The position numbers were made by a program, and so were the translations under genes. Below are positions 22,001-28,458 of a stretch of 28,458 nt of DNA, piece after piece. Origin of the DNA: Saccoglossus kowalevskii (Eukaryota > Hemichordata > Enteropneusta > Harrimaniidae). The notes beneath the pieces are model-generated. The model made no database searches. It was not told where the DNA came from and saw nothing but the letters and a program-made list of their open reading frames with translations. The first letter of the stretch is position 1. Every line of letters begins with the position of its first letter. The stretch spans positions 127,178 through 155,635 of the forward strand of contig NW_003149268.1 in assembly GCF_000003605.2 (NCBI RefSeq). Direction: 5' to 3'.

Positions 22001-24301
22001 ATTAAATTTGGCCTGCATCAAACAACAACATTAAAAAAATGCATGTTTTTGTTCATATGTCATCTTTATTTACCTATCCAGGTGTCTTAAAACGCATGAA
22101 AATGTTCATTGGTTTATTATGTAAAATCATGGAGCTATTGTCCCATGGCACCATGAAATAGCATGCTATTGTGTGTTACAATGACGTGTTTTGAGGAACT
22201 TGTCCTATTATTTTTTTCAAAAATTGTTGACACTTTTTTAAATCTATTTTTTTAAATACTTCAGGGCGACACAAACTACCACAACACCACTAGCCTACAA
22301 TTTGAGAACCTATTGTAAAGGCGTTATAATACTGACAAAATGGACACTTCCAAATAAAATGCAAGTAACTAATTAAGCGCGTTGCTTGTGACGTTTACAC
22401 TCAGACTGACAACCTTGTCCGAGGTATACAGAATGCTGCCCACAACGGTAACGTTTATAATCATAAACAAACTAACTCGTGCAATAAATTATACTACAGT
22501 GTATATACCAATAAAAATCGGACACTTGGTGTTGGTGACACTTTGTGTGTTTTCAGAAAATAGTCCCGATTCACGTGACGTGGTATCTGCACAGGGTCAA
22601 AACAAAATTTTCTTTAGTGATTTATCACTTTTCTCACCACTATTTTCTATAATTTTATCGTTAACTTTGGATCAAATTGAGACACAGGCCTTGATCACAA
22701 TTTTAGACATGTATTATGTGAAAAATGCTAAACAGGTTTAATATGTTTAATAAGGTTGAGAAGTTGGTGTACAGAGGGTTATTTTCGATTCACAAGACGC
22801 ATTTTCACTGGGAAGTCGTGTGACCATACGCAAAAGACTCATAATCACTGCATCGCATTCGCAGATTTACACAGCCAGCCATGGCTTTAACCAGTGCAAC
22901 CACTGCGCTGTTATGAAATCTACACTACTGGTGAAAGTTACTACATCACGTGGTCCGTCACTTGGTAGAATAACGACAGCCCTCAATTGTTGTCACTTTC
23001 CAAAGAGGTCGGATGTCACGACAAACATGTACATCTTTCATGTGGTTCTTCAGTACAATTTCGATGATCATAAAACTGCTTTTTAAAACGAACTTTTAAA
23101 TTGTCTTCAATGATGTCCACAATATTTTCATGTTTTTAAAATGTAATCAGTGGATACATTTAAACCAACAACGGGCTATGACCTACTGGTATATGAATTT
23201 GGAAAGGTTATTGGTAGCTGTCGGATTTGTTTTTTTGTTCTGTACAATTATTCACTGCGTGCCGTCTTAATGCGAAGCGTACATTCACACTGGGCGTACT
23301 GTCGCCATTCAGTCAAAACATAATCTGCCCGGGACTCAAACAGGTGACAGCTTTTAATAAGTGAAGACAAGGCCGCGACCCTGTATGATGTACGTATCAA
23401 GGGGCGTGAATTACACAAAGACACAAATAAACGTACTGTACATCCCGGGCTTTAGGCGTGAATAAACTGATTTCTGGTCGCCGTCAAGTAAACTATATAC
23501 TTAACCGCTCTAGTAGTTTAAAGGACGGGAGCTGCAGTTATAGACGTATTTGTTCATCCATGTAAAATATATATTAAAAAGAAATATAAATAAAATTAAA
23601 TAACAAAAATGGTAAAAATACTGCTAAAGTAAAAGCTTATACGTCAAAACATATGCCATAAGATAACATAATTTGTTGTCGTGTTTGTGGTGCTTGACTC
23701 GTACCACTTAGTTTACAAAAAATAAATTATATCTATTTCATGTCATAATTCAAATACCAGTGATTTTCACGCCAGTTAATAGGATTATTTACCTCGAGCA
23801 TTTAATAATAAAGAATCATGTACCAGGTGGCTGAAGGGGCGGGACGCAGTGTGCAAAACAATCTGCAATGTTCCGTTCCCGGGCGATGCTACGCCCAACT
23901 TATACAAATGTTGTGCTGTCTATTGTTTGGCGGCGGGTACAGAAACATTCATAAAACGAATAATGTAATTATAAAAAAACTCACTCGAATGTCGCTGCCA
24001 GTCCGAACGCCTGGGGGAATGAAGTAGCTGGTCCTGCGGAAAGATCACCGCGTAAGCACTCCGTATTCCACGAATAGGGACCAATATTGAGACGATCGAT
24101 GGGCGGGGCAGGTCCGTTACTATACCTGCCTCCCCTGGACATTTGCAGTACGATTTCTTCTAACTTAAGCCTACCGACCAAGTCTTCGACTCGTTTGTTC
24201 CATGGAAGCGAAGTATTTCTGAATGGAAAGTCGCTGAGAATCGTGGAGATCAACGAGAACAACACGGAAGTGAACACAACACATTTCCCGGGAGGTGCCA
24301 T
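12779..24301 (-). CDS. Secreted GH3 beta-xylosidase-like glycoside hydrolase, complete, ten exons, 745 aa
   Basis: Exons in transcript order: 24301-23985, 21252-21093, 20720-20550, 19925-19834, 19377-18900, 17424-17202, 16994-16905, 15054-14846, 14355-14149, 13069-12779. They total 2238 bp and join without a frame break; all introns are GT-AG. The N-terminus (MAPPGKCVVFTSVLFSLIS) is a signal peptide, so the enzyme is probably secreted or lysosomal. GH3 features: YGEDP (~162-166), CKHFDAYAGPEN with Lys195-His196, the nucleophile motif GYVISDQSAVE with Asp277, the second-domain region GNEVENEAHDRSELTLPG (~481-498) where the acid/base Glu is expected, GGRLPITWP (~566-574), and GRTYRYFNGDPLFPFGYGLS before a fibronectin-III-like C-terminal domain. 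Overall it resembles plant and fungal beta-xylosidases, which release xylose or arabinose from xylan oligomers. Substrate is inferred. A second, partial paralogue lies 1.85 kb upstream in the same orientation. Confidence 0.92.
13070..14148. other. GH3 gene A intron 9
   Basis: About 1.1 kb, AT-rich, with (AT)-rich runs near 13240-13290 and 13600-13630. No gene or clear repeat seen. Confidence 0.7.
14149..14355 (-). CDS. GH3 gene A exon 9
   Basis: Sixty-nine codons (581-649), phase 0. DYTMEGRTYRYFNGDPLFPF then GYGLSYTTFHYSDL leads into the fibronectin-III-like fold (INIDVFLENTGDVTGDE). Confidence 0.93.
14356..14845. other. GH3 gene A intron 8
   Basis: About 490 bp. Nothing beyond splice signals recognised. 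Confidence 0.7.
14846..15054 (-). CDS. GH3 gene A exon 8
   Basis: Completes Ala511, then encodes 512-580: PVILLLFNAGPLDITWA, then CFFPAQTTGTALYHLF and NPGGRLPITWPKSM. Five residues shorter than its paralogue in gene B (27841-28064). Phase 0 donor GTACGA. Confidence 0.93.
15055..16904. other. GH3 gene A intron 7
   Basis: 1.85 kb, mostly occupied in its second half by the foldback element. TTAGCTCGGCTGGTT at about 15692-15706 with GGTTCCGAC downstream is a weak tRNA-like pair. No other gene seen. Confidence 0.6.
15997..16563. mobile_element. Foldback DNA element with very long inverted repeats, in GH3 intron 7
   Basis: The ends are inverted copies: plus GAGATGCTGAATTGTTCGAG at 15997-16016 against minus GAGATCCTGAATTGTTCGAG from 16563. 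The similarity runs inward for roughly 150-250 bp per arm, through AACCACGCCCAC and TTCAATTAAC blocks. Variants of CGAGTTACG or its complement CGTAACTCG recur many times. The right end has three 16-bp direct repeats TTTTCGTAACTCGATG at about 16492-16539. No coding capacity, so it is a non-autonomous foldback/MITE-type element. A target-site duplication is not evident. Confidence 0.75.
16905..16994 (-). CDS. GH3 gene A exon 7 (acid/base region)
   Basis: Residues 482-510. NEVENEAHDRSELTLPG matches the ExE-x-DR-x-LPG block of beta-xylosidases, where one of Glu483, 485 or 487 is expected to be the acid/base. Which one cannot be fixed by eye. Confidence 0.9.
17202..17424 (-). CDS. GH3 gene A exon 6
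   Basis: Residues 407-480 plus one base of Gly481: starts VVGPFGDNP and ends DMVVVCLGTG. This is the Rossmann-like second domain of GH3 (VxGP-DN motif). Confidence 0.92.
17425..18899. other. GH3 gene A intron 5
   Basis: About 1.5 kb. Holds one TTAA-flanked MITE at 18029-18183; otherwise nothing recognised. Confidence 0.7.
18029..18183. mobile_element. TTAA-flanked MITE, copy 1
   Basis: A 155-bp element between TTAA at 18025-18028 and TTAA at 18184-18187. The left end AGTGGGAGGGTCGTCACC continues as TGCGCACGCG, and is an imperfect inverted copy of the right end, CGCATGCGCAGGTGACGACT then CCCCTGCT. About 28-bp terminal inverted repeats and TTAA duplications are the signature of piggyBac-type transposition. 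No ORF, so non-autonomous. Confidence 0.85.
18900..19377 (-). CDS. GH3 gene A exon 5 (catalytic nucleophile)
   Basis: Largest internal exon, residues 248-406. INGVPAC leads to GYVISDQSAVE, with Asp277 the predicted nucleophile. It then runs through LYTRMRLGEFDPPE-like sequence (seen as FYTRMRLGEFDPPEMNPY) and SFVLLKNENRFLPL, the linker into the second alpha/beta domain. Donor GTAAGA, phase 0. Confidence 0.93.
19834..19925 (-). CDS. GH3 gene A exon 4
   Basis: Residues 217-246 plus two bases of Ser247: VSDRDLRMTFLPAFHECIQ, then SLMCSYN, a hallmark just before the nucleophile region. No ATG-initiated frame covers it; it is identified by homology and matched phases. Confidence 0.9.
20020..20362. 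repeat. Unknown ~300-bp repeat, copy 1 (GH3 intron 3)
   Basis: Diverged direct copy of 22089-22364. Shared blocks include CGCATGAAAAT-TTCATT-GTTTATTATG near the start and TTATAATA-TG(A)CAAAATGG near the end. No ORF. Confidence 0.65.
20550..20720 (-). CDS. GH3 gene A exon 3 (KHF motif)
   Basis: Fifty-seven codons (160-216), phase 0 at both ends. Starts ETYGEDPYLSG and carries the substrate-binding GCKHFDAYAGPEN. Donor GTAAGA. It lies in a different frame from the longest open frame on the opposite strand. Confidence 0.92.
21093..21252 (-). CDS. GH3 gene A exon 2
   Basis: Residues 107-159, after the T that completes Asp106. Contains ATAYEVRAKYNNY and GLSCFSPVINIARHPLWGRIQ, the conserved strand-loop of the TIM-barrel domain. 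Phase 0 at its donor (GTAGGA). Confidence 0.92.
21291..21700 (+). mobile_element. tRNA-derived SINE candidate
   Basis: The head TGGTAGCATAGTGTGTGTAG (21293-21312, box A region) followed by GTTCAAATCC at 21340-21349 (exact box B) resembles a tRNA with CAT in the anticodon position. It is followed by a tRNA-unrelated body of about 350 bp (3' end uncertain). It sits only ~40 bp from the 3' splice site of GH3 exon 2. Overlapping minus-strand open frames are not genes. Confidence 0.55.
22089..22364. repeat. Unknown ~300-bp repeat, copy 2 (GH3 intron 1)
   Basis: Same orientation as 20020-20362, with blocks CGCATGAAAATGTTCATTGG and CATGGAGCTATTGTCCCATG. The middle is poorly conserved. Class of repeat not recognised. 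Confidence 0.65.
23985..24301 (-). CDS. GH3 gene A exon 1 (signal peptide and N-terminus)
   Basis: Residues 1-105 plus two bases of Asp106. The signal peptide is followed by DFPFRNTSLPWNKRVEDL, then GRLKLEEIVLQMSRGG and NTECLRG, typical of the N-terminus of beta-xylosidase-type GH3 enzymes. ATG 24301 has A at -3 and G at +4, with an in-frame TGA upstream at 24340-24338. Donor GTGAGT. Confidence 0.92.
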
Positions 24302-25121
24302 TATCGGAGGAGCTTCGATCGTCAACACCCTTCGTATTCAATTGAGAAGTGTCATTTCAGTGCATGTGATAACAGTTGACTAGATCAGGTGATAGTGCAC
24401 CTGACGACCTACTGAAATTTGTACAATGCATGACGGGGTATTGGTTAATAGTCAAAATGTAACATTGCTGCCTACGAGGGCGCAGTCTCACACAAGTTCT
24501 CCGTTTCAAGTTGAGGGCGTTTTCAGTACTTACGTATATTTGGCTTATGTTACTGGTACTTTAAAATAAACTATTATTTATCATGACATTTATGCATTTT
24601 ATGATTATATAAAGTGGATGAGCTTTTCTGGAACTTTCGAACTAGATGCTGTAGTTTTGGGAGAGAAATTTATCGAAGATTTGTCACGTACATATAGGTA
24701 CTCATTTGTCTTGTAGATGCACTTCGTTTGAAACACTAAAACTACCAATACGAGACATCAGTTGTAGAGGTTACATACAATGCACATTTACCGCAGCCAG
24801 ACGCACAACCAAAACAATTGCTGAACAACAGCCTAGTTTAAAATTAACACCGTGATTAACAATGTGAATTTTTTTCGTTTTTATGTAGAAAAATAAAGTA
24901 TTTTTCACCAAGTAAAATCATAGTTATTAAAGTTATCGTTGATATATGAGTTGTTGAACACACTACATAGTTTGTAATTTCATTCAGCTTCTTTCAGTCA
25001 TAATTCAAGATAAATAAAAAGCAAAAATATATAGAATATAGCAAATTATCTTTTTCCTGTAATATTCTTTTGTAATCGGTAATTATGAAAATTAGTTATA
25101 TGTGCATAGGGAATACATTTT

Positions 25122-25260
25122 GTTATGAATTATTCTTAATATAAATTTCTGAATTATCTTGTCAAACTCGTTTTTTTTTCTCCAAAAAAATTTCACAATT
25201 TTGAAAAAGGCAAGTCTTTATCGCAGTGTTCCATGTATGTAATGCATATACTAGTAGTTT
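25122..25260. repeat. Fragment of the palindromic repeat found at 26742-26987
   Basis: TATGAATTATTCTTAAT, then TTTCTGAATTATCTTGTCAA, then GTCTTTATCGCAGTGTTCCA match the reverse complement of the left arm of the 26742-26987 element. The terminal AATGCATATACTAGTAGTTT is shared exactly with its right end. Confidence 0.65.
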
Positions 25261-25465
25261 ATTCGTAATCACATATGCCGCAATAGAACGCTCGAACAGC
25301 GCCAACGTGAAATCTCTCTTCCCGCACTCTAACAGCATGTGACGCGCAGCAATGCGTAGAGCGCCAGCCCAAGAAAGGTTGATTTGTCATGCTTTGTTGT
25401 CATACGTCAATAGTTTACAATTACCCTCTTGTTTGAATTTCACACATAGTTAACGAGGCTTTTAA

Positions 25466-25611
25466 AGCGGGAGGGTCGTCACCTGCGCACGCGCGGGAAT
25501 TCAGTCCCAAGTGACAATAACGACACACTTTAAAAACGCAAAAGGCGCTTGTTTGTAAACAATGACACGCTATGACCATCTGACGCATGCGCAGGTGACA
25601 ACTGTCCCGCT
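25466..25611. mobile_element. TTAA-flanked MITE, copy 2
   Basis: A 146-bp member of the same family, between TTAA at 25462-25465 and 25612-25615, in the spacer between the GH3 genes. The left end starts AGCGGGAGGGTCGTCACC. It has a short internal deletion relative to the other copies, and its flanks are unrelated. Confidence 0.85.
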
Positions 25612-26152
25612 TTAACACATACTACAGTAACAACAAGGTAACAAGGTACTCTTCTAATGAGAACTTGAGGAATGTTTCCAAAAACAGAAAGAATTTCAGC
25701 TGCGGCTGTATCAGGAAATGTATTGCTAAAATAATTGTGGGTATCACAGGTGTTATAGCAGACACAAAAATACATGCAATTAAAAAACGAATCGACGACG
25801 AATGCGAAGTAAAATATATTTAATAGTACAATGTGTTTCTAGAATAAAAAAACCGTGACTGGCGATGGTAATGAAACATGTACAGAGCATACAGTTTTCA
25901 AATATATCTTAGAACTGTAAATAACTTTGTAATCAGGTTACGGTTTGATACGATTTAATTTTTAGTCGTATTTTTGTTGTATTTTTTAGAAGAAAATTAA
26001 AGAAAATCATTTGTTGGTTGCAGTTCAACGATTTATATTATTCTTTCCTTAAAATACCAAAGATAAAACACCAAATCCGATAAAATAAAAAGTGACGTAC
26101 AATGTTCTCAATTTTGCCGATCTTGACATAAATTATCAGTATATTTATGTCG

Positions 26153-26482
26153 TCACTTCCGGAGAAAACCCTGGGATGGTTTGTTATTAGCTGTCTTGCA
26201 ATCAGACAGAGGCGTTATTGGGTCTGTTATAGTAAACTTTTCTTCCAAAATATTGGACGGTACTTTTGTGGCTTGATTTGGTTGTTGCCCGCCAACGTAG
26301 ACAGTGTAGACGCCAGGTTCGATCACCCATTGATCAGTATATACCGCCATCATGCGGGGAGCAATGGTAAAATGAACTTCAGTGACTCCGTTTGTTTCGA
26401 GGTAAAATCTTTTGAAAGCTACCAGCTGTAGTTTTGGAACGACAACGGAGGCGTTGTTCCAGCTCATATAAACCTGTGTAAC
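26153..26482 (-). CDS. GH3 gene B last exon and stop
   Basis: VTQVYMSWNNASVVVPKLQL, then MAVYTDQWVIEPGVYTVYVG, ending in TGA at 26155-26153 (109 codons before the stop). The fibronectin-III-like C-terminus with an extended tail. Confidence 0.92.
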   Translation of the reverse strand, partial: VTQVYMSWNNASVVVPKLQLVAFKRFYLETNGVTEVHFTIAPRMMAVYTDQWVIEPGVYTVYVGGQQPNQATKVPSNILEEKFTITDPITPLSDCKTANNKPSQGFLRK

Positions 26483-28064
26483 CTGTTAATAAGAATATAC
26501 TACATTGCAGTATCGTGAAACGGATTTCCCGTAGAAGAAACGTAAATTGCGCCCTCATCATAATGGCCGCAACCCAATTACTATTATGTCGATAACGAGC
26601 ACAGAAACGGATTTAAACATGTCATAATATTGAAATAATAACATGCCATTTGTGTTTAAGCTGAAATATAGTTTGTAAAACGCGAACATTTACAGTACAG
26701 TAGAATGTTATTTATTTATTAACAAAAATGTCTTGGTGTATGGGAGTACCCATGATAACACTGCGATAAATATTTTCCGTTTTCAACAATGTGAAAAAAC
26801 CCCTGAAAAAACTGATTTTGACAAGATAATTCAGAAATAGATTAAGAATAATTCATAAAGAAAAGTATTCTTTATGCACCATAGATACATTTCACAATGT
26901 CGAAAACGGAAAGTCTTTATTACAGTGTTATGGGTATGGGTCTTTATCGTAGTGTTCCATGTATGGAATGCATATACTAGTAGTTTGTTCTATTATATAG
27001 TAGGAGTTTGTCGATTAACATTCAATGTATGTCTAGTATAAATAGCATAACACACTTACAGGCAAATACACGCCCATAACCGTGCCCGGTAGACACAAAA
27101 CTGCATTTGGTTGGCTCAAGAATAACGACAGGTACACCAACTCCCTGGCAACAATGCCAACCGGTCCATCAGATGACTATTGTACCTACCTCGTCTCCGC
27201 CTGGGCCGAGTTTATACACGGTAACAGATACTTTTACTCCGTTACATGCTGGGATCGTGGACGGCCATATTACCAAACTACTGTATGAAAAACTTCCATA
27301 TGATAAACCATATCCAAACGGGAACAGTGGATCTCCGTTAAAGTAACGATACGTCCGACCTTCCATAGTGTAATTCGTCATCGGTGGTACCTACATTTTA
27401 TGGAAAATTATTCAATGGCAAACGTCCTGGTCTTGTGTCGACAATGAACTAATTCATATAACTGTTAAATTATTAACATGTAGTGGAGCTGTTGTTGTTG
27501 TTGTCGTCGTCATCATAGTCGCCGGCTTTGTCATTGTTGTTTTGTGTTTGTTTGATTGCTTGTTTGTTTTGTGTATCCTTGTTTGTTTCAGTGTGACACG
27601 TCAAAAGCTCAGTGAACTTTCCTTATGGATGAACCATTATTTCTTCTAAGTACCGAGGATTATAATCGGAAAAAATCAGTAGAAAACATGGGAAAAAATC
27701 ATGTGCGTGATCTGGACACAACCTTTAGGCTAAAACAGGAAAGAGTACATTCCTCGACAAGATATATAATATGCCCGAAATGCTAGCCTACCCACTCCAT
27801 CATAAATAATGGTCTACCCCTTAATTATCTTAGCTCTCACCTGATTCATTGATCTCGGCCACGTGATTGGTAACCTTCCACCGGGGTTACCGTTGCCTGT
27901 ATCAACGCCGTGCGTATTCATAAACATTCTGTACAGAGCATCGCCTGTGGCCTGTGATGGGAAGAAGCACGCCACGATCACCTGGATTGCCGGGTTCTCA
28001 ACAGCCCAAACGATGTCCAAAGGTCCAGCGTTGAATAACAGAAGAATAATGGGTTTGCCATTAG
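26153..28064 (-). CDS. Second GH3 beta-xylosidase-like gene (tandem paralogue), last three exons, partial
   Basis: Exons in transcript order: 28064-27841, 27390-27190 and 26482-26153, matching exons 8-10 of the first GH3 gene in order, phase and junction position. By eye, exon 8 is about 75% and exon 10 about 58% identical to gene A, so the duplication is not recent. Conserved blocks are ILLLFNAGPLDIVWA, NPGGRLPITWPRSM, GRTYRYFNGDPLFPFGYGLS and WVIEPGVYTVY. Differences: a five-residue insertion (HGVDTGNGN region) in the first exon and a C-terminal tail about 13 residues longer (KTANNKPSQGFLRK). The catalytic exons lie beyond the right edge, so activity cannot be judged. Confidence 0.9.
26742..26987. 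mobile_element. Palindromic (foldback) repeat in GH3 gene B last intron
   Basis: The left arm (about 26742-26805, with ATAACACTGCGATAAATATT and CCGTTTTCAACAATGTGAAA) is inverted relative to the right arm (about 26890-26936, TTTCACAATGTCGAAAACGG then AAAGTCTTTATTACAGTGTT). Half of it recurs at 25122-25260. No ORF. Probably a non-autonomous DNA element; ends uncertain. Confidence 0.6.
27190..27390 (-). CDS. GH3 gene B exon equivalent to exon 9
   Basis: Sixty-seven codons, phase 0: VPPMTNYTMEGRTYRYF, GYGLSYGSFSYSSL, then GPGGDE. Two residues shorter than gene A. Open frames on plus across this exon are shadows. Confidence 0.9.
27391..27840. other. GH3 gene B intron between exons 8 and 9
   Basis: 450 bp. 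Contains a short (GTT)n/(GTC)n stretch at about 27490-27513 and GTTTGTTT-rich sequence; no gene. Confidence 0.7.
27841..28064 (-). CDS. GH3 gene B exon equivalent to exon 8
   Basis: Two bases completing an Ala codon plus 74 codons. Acceptor CCGCAG, donor GTGAGA. Carries the insertion HGVDTGNGNPGG where gene A has PGSNPGG. Confidence 0.9.
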
Positions 28065-28225
28065 CTGCGGAAAGATCGCCTCATAACTTTGAAAGTTTAT
28101 TGAAAAGGGATGTTAATACTAAATTAAAATTTATGATTTAGTTCATTAGCATATGAGACTAAGACGTTTTCTAGATCTACTGTCTAGGTATATATGTTCT
28201 ATTAATTTTTGTTGTGCTATGTTAA

Positions 28226-28381
28226 AGTGGGAGGGTCGTTACCTGCGCACGCGCGGGAATTGAGTCCCAAGCGACGATAACAACACACGCTAAAACGCAA
28301 AGGCTCATGGGTAGAAGCTTGTTTGTAAACCATGACACGCCATGGCCATCTGACGCATGCGCAGGTGACGACTCCCTCGCT
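28226..28381. mobile_element. TTAA-flanked MITE, copy 3
   Basis: A 156-bp element between TTAA at 28222-28225 and 28382-28385, in GH3 gene B. Its right end (as minus AGCGAGGGAGTCGTCACC) matches its left end at 23 of 28 positions by eye. It shares the 10-bp upstream flank TTGTGCTATG with copy 1. Confidence 0.85.
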
Positions 28382-28404
28382 TTAAGTGCCACCACCGTCG
28401 ATAT

Positions 28405-28406
<2 letters not shown>

Positions 28407-28458
<52 letters not shown>
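28407..28458. repeat. (AT)n microsatellite running to the window edge
   Basis: At least 26 uninterrupted AT units at 28407-28458. The array is cut by the end of the window. Confidence 0.97.

Larger units (their letters stand above)
21253..23984. other. GH3 gene A intron 1
   Basis: 2.7 kb, the largest intron of the gene. Contains the SINE candidate, the second unknown-repeat copy and AT-rich sequence. The plus-strand open frames at 22382-22741 (119 codons) and 22820-23086 show no domain or signal and are treated as chance. Confidence 0.65.
24302..26152. other. Spacer between the two GH3 genes
   Basis: About 1.85 kb holding the gene A promoter and the gene B 3' flank. It contains a palindromic-element fragment (25122-25260) and MITE copy 2. 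A TATA-like TTTATATAAT on minus at about 24616-24607 lies ~300 bp upstream of the gene A start; its role is unproven. Confidence 0.6.

Noticed and set aside
22382-22741. Plus-strand open frame of 119 codons in GH3 intron 1
   Set aside because: No signal peptide, domain, splice-supported extension or second copy; length is compatible with chance.
22850-22920. GCGCAGTGGTTGCAC on minus as a tRNA or SINE head
   Set aside because: Box A-like only; no convincing box B at the right spacing and no second copy seen.
24087-24383. Plus-strand open frame of 98 codons
   Set aside because: Shadow of GH3 exon 1 on the opposite strand.
27082-27346. Overlapping plus-strand open frames
   Set aside because: Antisense shadows of GH3 gene B exon 9-equivalent.
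18029-28381. Repeated ~150-bp units as a CRISPR-like array
   Set aside because: Only three copies, kilobases apart, with inverted ends and TTAA flanks; these are MITEs in a eukaryotic genome.

Overview
The window is metazoan nuclear DNA: protein-coding exons with canonical GT-AG introns, long AT-rich non-coding stretches, several families of short non-autonomous transposons, tRNA-like Pol III repeats and microsatellites. No prokaryotic gene organisation is present. An animal that carries an intron-rich, secreted GH3 beta-xylosidase-like gene next to GFM2 and a ZIP1/3-type zinc transporter is probably a marine invertebrate such as a hemichordate, amphioxus or mollusc. The sequence alone does not settle the species.

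Layout. (1) Positions 101-2915, minus strand: six 5' exons of mitochondrial elongation factor G2 (GFM2), from the start codon and presequence through G1, G3 and G4 of the GTPase domain. The gene continues off the left edge. (2) 2916-4160: intergenic, with a (TTTC)n(TTTA)n microsatellite and a YY1-like motif near the GFM2 5' end. (3) 4161-5096, plus strand: an uninterrupted 311-residue ZIP (SLC39A) zinc transporter gene. (4) 5097-12778: about 7.7 kb with no recognisable gene, containing diverged tRNA-like repeats. (5) 12779-24301, minus strand: a complete ten-exon GH3 gene. The exons join in frame into 745 residues plus a stop. (6) 26153-28064, minus strand: the last three exons of a second, tandem head-to-tail GH3 paralogue whose 5' part lies beyond the right edge.

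The introns and spacer of the GH3 pair are full of small repeats. These are three copies of a ~150-bp TTAA-flanked inverted-repeat element, a ~570-bp foldback element built from CGAGTTACG-type motifs, a tRNA-like SINE candidate close to a splice acceptor, a diverged ~300-bp two-copy repeat and a palindromic element with a partial second copy. GFM2 intron 1 holds one more inverted-repeat element.

GFM2 (mitochondrial ribosome recycling) and the ZIP transporter are unrelated to the GH3 pair. The two GH3 genes look like a tandem family of secreted glycan-digesting enzymes. I found no convincing undescribed multi-gene system. The most distinctive items are the GH3 tandem pair, the histidine-free acidic loop of the ZIP protein, and the inverted-repeat transposons.
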